This document shows, piece after piece, positions 25,978 to 31,699 of a stretch of DNA of 31,699 nt (positions are counted from its first letter, which is position 1; each line of letters opens with the position of its first letter). The notes below the pieces were generated by a model that had not been told where the DNA came from, did no database searches, and saw only the letters and a program-made list of their open reading frames with translations. This DNA is from DATLAN01 sp035527455 (GTDB lineage Bacteria > Planctomycetota > Planctomycetia > Pirellulales > Thermoguttaceae): contig DATLAN010000401.1 of NCBI GenBank assembly GCA_035527455.1, positions 1 through 31,699 of the forward strand. Direction: 5' to 3'. A program made the translations under genes and the position numbers.

Positions 25978-26526
25978 CGGTTCCCTCCTTATGGGTTCTC
26001 GTTCGAGTCGCCGCGTGCAAGAGGCGGCGGCTCGTTCGTTCGGCGGAGGCCCACTGCGGCGTCACCCGGCTTGCTTGGGCGCAGCAACTCGCTTCAGCTT
26101 CGGCAAGTGGCGACAAGACGCGAACACGTCGGGATGAGGTGTGCGGGCAACCTCCGTGTTACCGTCTTCGTTGGCAGTTTGCACCGACCACCGCAAGCGC
26201 CGGCCTCCTTATGCCTGGCTCGTCGAGGGCGGGCGAAGCGATCCGCCGCGAAATCCGTTTCCTCCACTAACTGCTAGGGTCGTTAAGATGCGGTATTTTT
26301 GCCGGTATGGGAAAGTGACACAATCGCAACTTGGCCATTTTCCTGATTTTGCCCACATATTCCGAAAAAATCTTTGCGCCCGCGGACGCTCCTGAGGAAC
26401 CTCGTCCCGAATCCCTCGGGCGGGGGGTGTATCTCCTCCAATTGCCAGCCCCGCGAGCACCGTTTATACTTACTGCGGTACGCTCGATCACCCGTTTCCG
26501 TTCACGATCCATCGCAGGTTGGTGTG
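25978..26526. other. Divergent 549-base gap, promoters only
   Basis: The gap lies between the minus-strand thioredoxin-trypsin gene and the plus-strand ROK kinase. It holds a strong ribosome site for the former (25984-25990) and a good promoter for the latter (26442-26470). The part from about 26276 to 26370 is AT-richer than its surroundings. The short reading frames on either strand do not resemble proteins. Confidence 0.6.
26442..26470 (+). promoter_or_regulatory. Sigma-70-type promoter of the ROK kinase
   Basis: TTGCCA (26442-26447) and TATACT (26465-26470) are separated by exactly 17 bases and lie 56 bases before the ATG at 26527. Both hexamers differ from consensus at one or two positions. 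This is the best promoter match in the window. The predicted leader is about 50 bases. Confidence 0.65.
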
Positions 26527-27582
26527 ATGTCGCAAAAACGCAGCTTCATTTCACTTCAGGAGGCCCGGGCCCCGTTTTTCGTCGGGATCGACCTGGGTGG
26601 GACGAATACCAAGGTCGGCGTGGTCGACGATACGGGCCGCTCGCTCTCCTGGCTGAGTGTGCCCACCGAGCCGGAAAAGGGGCCTGAAGACGCCGCCGCG
26701 CGAATGGGGGCGGCCGTGAAAGACGCGATCGCCAAGGCCGGGCTGCAACCCTCGGATATCGCCCGGGTGGGACTCGGGTCGCCGGGAACCATGGATATCC
26801 CTGCCGGAATGCTGGTCGAGCCGGTGAATCTGCGGGGCGAGAATGGAGATGAGTGGTATCATTTCCCCATTCGCGATCGGGTCAGCCATCATTGCGGATT
26901 GCCGGTGGCCTTTGCCAACGACGCCGCTGCCGCCGCCTACGGGGAGTTCTGGATCGGTTCCGGGCGCGATTTTCACAGCATGGTCCTGTTCACCCTCGGC
27001 ACGGGCATCGGCTGCGGCATCATCATCGGCGACCTTTCCATCGACGGCGAGAACAGCCACGGGGCCGAGTGCGGACACATCATCGTCAACGACGCCGAGG
27101 ACGCCCGAGTTTGCGGCTGTGGGCAGCAGGGCCATCTGGAGGCCTACGCCAGCGCCACGGCCGTGGTCAAACGCACCCGGGAACTGTTGGACGCCGGCCG
27201 CAACAGTTCGCTCACGGCCCGGCTGGCCGACGGGGCCGAACTCTCGCCTAAGCTGATCGCCGAAGAGGCCGAGAAGGGCGACGAGCTGTCGCTGGAGATC
27301 ATCTTCGAGGTGGCCCGATACATGGGCATCGGCACGGTCAACCTGATGCACACGATCGACCCCAACGGCGTGTTGCTCGGTGGAGCGATGACCTTCGGCG
27401 GCAACGGCAGCGAGTTGGGCCGGCGGTTCCTGGCCCGGGTGAAGGAAGAGGTCGACCGCCGCGCGTTTGCCGTCTTGGCCGAGCGGATCACCATCGACTT
27501 CGCCAGTCTCGGCGGCGACGCCGGCTACATCGGCGCCGCGGGGATCGCCCGGGTGGAGCATTCGAGGGTGGGTTCGGTCTGA
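26527..27582 (+). CDS. ROK-family sugar kinase (glucokinase-like)
   Basis: A 351-residue ROK protein without an N-terminal helix-turn-helix, so a kinase rather than a repressor. The ATP-binding motif is GIDLGGTNTKVGVVDD (~18-33), the catalytic Asp is D132 in FANDAAAAAYGEF, and the glycine loop is LFTLGTGIGCGII. The zinc site begins with H184 (ECGHI) and C196/C198 (CGCGQQG), but the third Cys of the usual CxCGxxGC is His at 203. Glucose or a related hexose is the likely substrate, giving the 6-phosphate for glycolysis; specificity cannot be fixed from sequence. ATG at 26527 (MSQKRSF) fits the family start; longer in-frame starts run through the promoter. It appears monocistronic and convergent with the transporter, with two hairpins and a tandem repeat after the stop. 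Confidence 0.94.
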   Translation: MSQKRSFISLQEARAPFFVGIDLGGTNTKVGVVDDTGRSLSWLSVPTEPEKGPEDAAARMGAAVKDAIAKAGLQPSDIARVGLGSPGTMDIPAGMLVEPVNLRGENGDEWYHFPIRDRVSHHCGLPVAFANDAAAAAYGEFWIGSGRDFHSMVLFTLGTGIGCGIIIGDLSIDGENSHGAECGHIIVNDAEDARVCGCGQQGHLEAYASATAVVKRTRELLDAGRNSSLTARLADGAELSPKLIAEEAEKGDELSLEIIFEVARYMGIGTVNLMHTIDPNGVLLGGAMTFGGNGSELGRRFLARVKEEVDRRAFAVLAERITIDFASLGGDAGYIGAAGIARVEHSRVGSV

Positions 27583-27621
27583 CTCGCCTCCCAAACGCCC
27601 CCGCATGGCACGCCCGTAACG

Positions 27622-27703
27622 CCCCCACATTGCATTGTGGGGGGATGTCGTGGGAGTGGATTTTGAGCGACACAACGTATCCCCCCGCAGCGCAGTGCGG
27701 GGG
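27622..27703. repeat. Two matched 22-base hairpins after the kinase
   Basis: CCCCCACA (27622-27629) pairs with TGTGGGGG (27636-27643), and CCCCCGCA (27682-27689) pairs with TGCGGGGG (27696-27703). Both have eight pairs and a six-base loop, and differ by compensated A-T to G-C changes, which suggests selection for, or copying of, the hairpin. Neither is followed by a T-tract. They lie 39 and 99 bases beyond the kinase stop. Confidence 0.7.
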
Positions 27704-27708
27704 CGTTT

Positions 27709-27812
27709 CATTCCATCACTGCGTTGTATTCCATCACTGCGTTGCATTCCATCACTGCGTTTCATTCCATCACTGCGTTGCATTCCATTACTGCGTTGCA
27801 TTCTATTACCGG
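27709..27812. repeat. 18-bp tandem repeat, five full units and a degenerate sixth
   Basis: Unit CATTCCATCACTGCGTTG starts at 27709, 27727, 27745, 27763 and 27781 with at most one change each. A degenerate part-unit at 27799-27812 contains the stop codon of the minus-strand transporter (27806-27808). Because 18 is a multiple of three, several frames stay open across it, giving six-residue peptide repeats that are not evidence of a gene. Confidence 0.93.
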
Positions 27813-29107
27813 CTCGAATCGTGTTCAGTCCCATCCCCCAAAACGCGCCGGGTTTGACGCGGATCGATCAACGGCAGCAGGAGGATCAGTGAAATCTGGA
27901 AGACGCCCGCACAGAGATAGATCTGGTCCAGGTACAGCAGCCTGTCGAGCCAGCCGGCGATCTTGGCCCCGAAGGTTTGCGAGAGGTTCATGAAGGCCAT
28001 GTAGGTCGTGAATTGAGTCGCGGCGATCAGGGGCCAGGAAATCGCCATGAACACGGCGAAGAGCGAGACGGTCAGGACGGCGGAGAAGGCTCCTGTCGCA
28101 AGGGTGAACGCGATGACGAAGGTCTTCTCCGGCCAAAGCGGCTCGCAGAGACTGAATCCGATCCAGGTCGCCCCGAGCAGGATGGTGGCGACTGCGGCCA
28201 TGCGCCGGGCACCGAACCGGCTGGCCAGGAAACCACCGGCGACCGAGCCCATCAGGCCAAACAGTTCACCGGCACCTCCGAGGATATCGGTGTACTGCTT
28301 CTCCTCCCAGCCCAGTTCGTTCACGTAGAAACCGGGGGTCACGGCGCCCAATATGCCGACCCCCACGTACCCGGCCAGGGCAATCGCGGCACCCATGAGC
28401 GTGGAACGAAGCGAAAAGGCTCGAACCAACATCATGAACAGTCGGCGGATCGAGGCGGCGGATCGAACCGCGGCGGGGGCCATCGTTCGGCCTTTTGTCC
28501 ACGGCAACAGGCGTTCTCCGGCCCGCTCGCGGACCAGCAACGGCACCAACATGATCCCCAGCAGGATGGCGACTTGTGCGATCAATACCGTGCGCAGATC
28601 GTAGTCTTCCAGGATGAAGCCGAAGCCGAAGCCGCCGATGATGGTTCCCAGATACTTCGCCCCGAACATCATGCCGCTGACCTTTTCGCGTTCGCCCTCT
28701 GCGAGCAGGTCCACGGCCAAAGCGTCGACGGAGACGTCTTGCAGCGAGTTGAAGACGTTGTGGAGAAAGACCATCCAGCTCAGCGCGGCCACCCCGGCGA
28801 CCAGGTCGGGAATGGCGATCATCGTGGCGATGGTCACGGCCATCAGCACCTGGGCCAGCAGGATCCACGGTCGGCGCCGGCCCATGGGGAGAAACGTGAA
28901 GCGGTCGATGATCGGTCCCCAGACGAACTTCAGCGCCCAGGGGAGCGTGGACATGGCCAGCACGGTGCCCCACTGGTCGAGGCTCAAACCTCGGGCCGCC
29001 AGATAGGCCGCCAAGGTGTAATAAACGAAGCCCCACGGGATTCCCTGGGCCACGTACAGCGCACACAACGTCAAGAGCCGTATGCGTGGATTGTCGGACA
29101 AGTTCAT
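27806..29107 (-). CDS. AmpG-like MFS transporter
   Basis: A 433-residue membrane protein with about 12 hydrophobic helices. The start resembles AmpG/SLC33-type carriers: YVAQGIPWGFVYYTLAAYLA, then WALKFVWGPIIDRF and the MFS loop motif GRRRPWILLAQ. A second half begins near residue 230 and has FLASRFGARRMAA in the matching loop. AmpG proteins import muropeptides for cell-wall recycling; whether this member does so, or carries another solute, is not shown. The start at 29107 lies only 22 bases after the stop of the HzsA-like gene on the same strand, so the two are probably one transcript. No strong ribosome site precedes it. The C terminus is hydrophilic and its stop lies in a degenerate unit of an 18-bp tandem repeat. 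Confidence 0.88.
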   Translation of the reverse strand: MNLSDNPRIRLLTLCALYVAQGIPWGFVYYTLAAYLAARGLSLDQWGTVLAMSTLPWALKFVWGPIIDRFTFLPMGRRRPWILLAQVLMAVTIATMIAIPDLVAGVAALSWMVFLHNVFNSLQDVSVDALAVDLLAEGEREKVSGMMFGAKYLGTIIGGFGFGFILEDYDLRTVLIAQVAILLGIMLVPLLVRERAGERLLPWTKGRTMAPAAVRSAASIRRLFMMLVRAFSLRSTLMGAAIALAGYVGVGILGAVTPGFYVNELGWEEKQYTDILGGAGELFGLMGSVAGGFLASRFGARRMAAVATILLGATWIGFSLCEPLWPEKTFVIAFTLATGAFSAVLTVSLFAVFMAISWPLIAATQFTTYMAFMNLSQTFGAKIAGWLDRLLYLDQIYLCAGVFQISLILLLPLIDPRQTRRVLGDGTEHDSSR

Positions 29108-29129
29108 AGGCTCGAGACGGCTCGGCGGG

Positions 29130-31619
29130 CTACTGGTTCTCGATCCACTCCCGGATGTTCGCCTGCTCCTGCTCTTCCATCCGTTTCCGCTTCGCCGCGA
29201 AATGGGCGTACTGTTCCTGCTCCTTCTGCGACCACGCGTGCGCCTCGGTGTAATCGCCGCAGTAGGGAACCAGCAGGTCGATCCAGCAGGCGAGCTTGTC
29301 CATTTCCTCCCGCGTCAGCCGCACGTCCTCGTGGCCCTCTTCGAGCAGCGTCATCAGCCGGCTGGTGGCGGCGCCGCGATGATACGGCGGCAGCATCGCC
29401 GGGCCCGACATGCTGTCGATCCAGTTGACCATCGGGTGGCCGTGGTCGCCGTTGGTTCCCTTGGTGTGCGTCAGTGCCAGATACGACTTGCTGATCTGCC
29501 GTTTCATGCTGTCGATGGTCACGATCTCGCCGGAAAGGCAGGGCTCGTCTTTGCCCTCGGTGTGACAGCCAGCGCAATGACGGTCGAGAATGGGTTGGAT
29601 TTCCTCGACGTAGCTGAACCCACGGGCCGGGCCGTAGAAGGGTTCCAGGGGCTGCGGGCCGGTCTTCATGGCCAGCGAGGGGCCCAGCTTCGCCCGGGGC
29701 GTGCCGTTCTTGTATTCGTGGCAGCCCACGCACGACTGGTTCTCGCCCGGCATCAGCGTGGCCCAACTCCGCATCGTCTGCACGACGCAGTTCTTCTCGT
29801 CGAGCGCCTGGAAGTAGACGGGCGTTCGCGCCGGGGCCTCGAAAAACGCCGAGCCGTCTTCGTGGACTTCGGCGGCGCCCAGCACGATCTTCACGTCCCA
29901 GGAGCCGTTGCCGACGGCGATCGGGCTGGAGACGTTCGAGCTGCCTCCTTCGCCGTTCTGCTGCGTCCGCCCGATGCCCGACGCCCGAAACACCAGCGCC
30001 ACCACCCGCAACCGCTTGATCGTGCCGCGAGCAACGCCCTGGAGGCCGGGGCCTTCGTAAACGTCCTGCACGTAGAACGTACCGGTCGTTCGGCGGTAAT
30101 CCACCTTGCTCGGCCGCACGTAGGGTCGCGGGCGCGGGCCCAGCGGCACGACCTGCCGGCAGCCGATCCCCTCGCCCGACTCCTTGCCCTCGACCAGCAG
30201 CTCGCGGCGCCCGTCGATATCCATGAAGTAGATATTGAACCGGCCGAGTTCCCCATCGGGCGTCGGCAGGGCCAGCGTGACCAGGAACCGCTCTTCATCG
30301 AGCGGGTAAGGATACTGGAAGTGATTCCCGCCCTGCGCGTAGCGGTCGATCCGGATCGGCTCGGTCGGGCGCATGGGCGCGATCAACTGCACGCCGCGGC
30401 CTTCCTGCCGTCCCAAGGCCGGATCGATCACCGCCAGCTTGCCGTGCGCCGGCATGTGGTGCCCGGTGACGATCGCCATGACCTTGTTCGATCCGGGGAT
30501 CTTTCGGGCGTGAACCACGTTGGTCGGGAACCACGAATTGCCGCCGTAGAATTCCCGTTGGCAGGTCCCGTCCGGGTTCATCTGGAACACCGGCTGCGTA
30601 TAGATCTGTGCGCGGTCGTTGTAATCCCAGCGGGTGTAGAGGACGCGTCCGTCGTCGGTCACCGTGGGGAAAATCGTGTGGACCTGGTCGAACCCGATCC
30701 GCCGCATGTAGCGCCCGTCGGTGTCCATCAGGTAGAAGTTGCTCACCTCCGTCCAGTTGCAGTCGACCGTCTGCACGCAGCGCGTAGAGTTGAACAGCAC
30801 GCTGCCGTCGGGCAGATAGACGCCCTCGTAATCGGCCAGTCCCAGGCCGTGCGTCAGTTGGCGGATCTCGCCGCCGGCCAGTTCCATCTCGTAAATATGA
30901 AAATCGTCCTGCCGATCCGATTTCTTCCACGCGAACAGCAGCCGATTGCCGTCGTAGGAAACGTCCGGATTGCGGAGCATGCCGCCGGGATCTTCCAGCA
31001 GTGTGCGGACCGTGCCGTAGGGGCCGTCCATTTCCAGGACCTTCAGCGCAGCGCCCGGCTTGAAGAACCGAAAACTCTGGGCGTCGGACAGGGCCTCGGT
31101 GTATTTCCACGTGCCCGGGATGTGGTGGTGCTCGCTGAAGACGAACCGCTTCCAGCGCGCCGAGAGCGGCTCGAGGCGATTTGCCCGGCGCAGCTCGCAG
31201 GCGCGAAGATACAGCGCTTTCCAGCGGGGATCCCCGCCGGGCGTTTGCGCCTGCACCAGCGCGGCCGTCTCGTCGCGGATCGGTTTGCCCGTTTCCGCCA
31301 ATTCCTCGATCACGCGGCCGACCATCGCCTGTTCGACGACCGAATCGCGATCGCTGACGAAACACGCCAGGTCTTTCAGCACGGGCGCGTCCGGCTTGGA
31401 TTCACGGGCCTTGAGGTACTTCTCCCGCCACTGCTGCTTCTGTTGCTCCAACTCATGCGGCAGGTCGATGCTCATGTAGTCCTGGAGCATCCAGTCGCGG
31501 ACCACGCTCGCCCGCGGGGCGGCTTCGCGAGTCTCCGGCGCGGCTTGCCCGGCGAAGGCTCGAAGGGTTCCCAGTGCAACCAGGGCGACGGCGATCGCCG
31601 CCGATCGTTGCCGATTCAT
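29130..31619 (-). CDS. Secreted HzsA-related dihaem protein
   Basis: An 829-residue exported protein with signal peptide MNRQRSAAIAVALVALGTLR (cut after AFA). Residues ~190-480 form a beta-propeller-like region with TolB-type repeats (NPDVSYDGNRLLFAWKKSD, YLPDGSVLFNSTRC, FPTVTDDGRVLYTRWDYND). The C-terminal part has two c-type haem sites, CVGCH (630-634) and CAGCH (682-686), the latter in a planctomycete cytochrome-like context (VEEIQPILDRHCAGCHTEG). This layout matches proteins named HzsA-related for similarity to the alpha subunit of hydrazine synthase, but no beta/gamma partners are here, so hydrazine synthesis should not be inferred. A periplasmic electron-transfer or redox role is likely. 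The helical end is very charged. Two AGGAG sites in a 12-bp tandem repeat precede the ATG at 31619. Confidence 0.88.
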   Translation of the reverse strand: MNRQRSAAIAVALVALGTLRAFAGQAAPETREAAPRASVVRDWMLQDYMSIDLPHELEQQKQQWREKYLKARESKPDAPVLKDLACFVSDRDSVVEQAMVGRVIEELAETGKPIRDETAALVQAQTPGGDPRWKALYLRACELRRANRLEPLSARWKRFVFSEHHHIPGTWKYTEALSDAQSFRFFKPGAALKVLEMDGPYGTVRTLLEDPGGMLRNPDVSYDGNRLLFAWKKSDRQDDFHIYEMELAGGEIRQLTHGLGLADYEGVYLPDGSVLFNSTRCVQTVDCNWTEVSNFYLMDTDGRYMRRIGFDQVHTIFPTVTDDGRVLYTRWDYNDRAQIYTQPVFQMNPDGTCQREFYGGNSWFPTNVVHARKIPGSNKVMAIVTGHHMPAHGKLAVIDPALGRQEGRGVQLIAPMRPTEPIRIDRYAQGGNHFQYPYPLDEERFLVTLALPTPDGELGRFNIYFMDIDGRRELLVEGKESGEGIGCRQVVPLGPRPRPYVRPSKVDYRRTTGTFYVQDVYEGPGLQGVARGTIKRLRVVALVFRASGIGRTQQNGEGGSSNVSSPIAVGNGSWDVKIVLGAAEVHEDGSAFFEAPARTPVYFQALDEKNCVVQTMRSWATLMPGENQSCVGCHEYKNGTPRAKLGPSLAMKTGPQPLEPFYGPARGFSYVEEIQPILDRHCAGCHTEGKDEPCLSGEIVTIDSMKRQISKSYLALTHTKGTNGDHGHPMVNWIDSMSGPAMLPPYHRGAATSRLMTLLEEGHEDVRLTREEMDKLACWIDLLVPYCGDYTEAHAWSQKEQEQYAHFAAKRKRMEEQEQANIREWIENQ

Positions 31620-31620
31620 A

Positions 31621-31644
31621 TTCTTCTCCTGGTTCTTCTCCTGG
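31621..31644 (-). promoter_or_regulatory. Duplicated ribosome-binding site in a 12-bp tandem repeat
   Basis: The plus strand reads TTCTTCTCCTGG twice in direct succession (31621-31632, 31633-31644). On the minus strand this gives two copies of CCAGGAGAAGAA before the HzsA-like start, so AGGAG occurs 6 and 18 bases upstream of the ATG. The nearer copy has normal spacing; the further one is spare. Confidence 0.75.
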
Positions 31645-31699
31645 TACGAACTTCCCGCGGATCGTATCGGGCACGCCCGCCCATCCCGGCGATTTCCAC

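Noticed and set aside
27709..27812. A possible CRISPR array.
   Set aside because: The 18-bp units are directly joined with no spacers between them, and no cas genes are present.
26551..27834. A minus-strand open frame opposite the ROK kinase, starting with six-residue MQRSDG-type repeats.
   Set aside because: The repeats are only the 18-bp tandem array read in frame, and the remainder is antisense to a clear kinase gene.
29130..31619. A hydrazine synthase (anammox) gene.
   Set aside because: Only the overall alpha-subunit-like layout is shared; the beta and gamma subunits and other anammox genes are absent, and such HzsA-related proteins appear outside anammox bacteria.

Overview
The window is GC-rich, densely coding DNA from a bacterium, most probably a planctomycete (Pirellulales-like). 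That assignment is inferred from the gene set: a giant FecR/VIT/VWA/TPR protein, trypsin-like proteases fused to thioredoxin folds, a ThuA-domain protein, a secreted beta-helix protein, and a long secreted protein with two CxxCH haem sites resembling the HzsA-related family. There is no rRNA, tRNA, CRISPR array, transposase, integrase or phage gene. It reads as ordinary chromosome with repeat-rich gaps between genes.

Layout. Bases 3-8471 (+) hold the 3' part of a giant gene whose start lies outside the window. A 0.9 kb gap follows, then an orphan NarL/FixJ-type response regulator (9379-10011, +). Convergent to it is a SWIM/SNF2 helicase (10114-13539, -). A gap with a 96-bp inverted-repeat element leads into a secreted lectin/lyase-like protein (13971-15395, +), an RRM glycine-rich RNA-binding protein (15740-16108, +), a 44-residue basic protein (16247-16381, +) and a BaiN/YhiN-type flavoprotein (16454-17716, +). 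On the minus strand follow a secreted parallel beta-helix protein (17846-19660) and a zinc-ribbon/TM/thioredoxin-like/trypsin protein (19774-22074). Then come a ThuA-domain protein (22435-23217, +), an unrecognised 282-residue protein (23454-24302, -), a thioredoxin-trypsin fusion (24502-25977, -), a ROK sugar kinase with a good sigma-70-type promoter (26527-27582, +), and a probable two-gene minus-strand operon of a HzsA-like dihaem protein (29130-31619) and an AmpG-like MFS transporter (27806-29107).

Functional reading. Most genes look like single-gene units. The secreted beta-helix protein, the lectin/lyase-like protein, the ThuA protein and the ROK kinase fit glycan breakdown and sugar use, but no single pathway is encoded together. 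Two separate proteins join a thioredoxin fold to a trypsin-like protease in different architectures.

The most unusual material is in the gaps. Two inverted pairs of palindromes with outer GTAG/CTAC ends (13838-13933 and 24382-24522) look like REP doublets (REPIN/BIME). Short-period tandem arrays (7, 8, 12, 18 and 21 bp) lie at or near gene ends. Four neighbouring genes have their stop codon inside a repeat, and two convergent ones end in G-rich heptamer arrays on the sense strand. No complete new multi-gene defence or metabolic system is visible. The repeat-terminated genes and the REPIN-like elements are the best leads.
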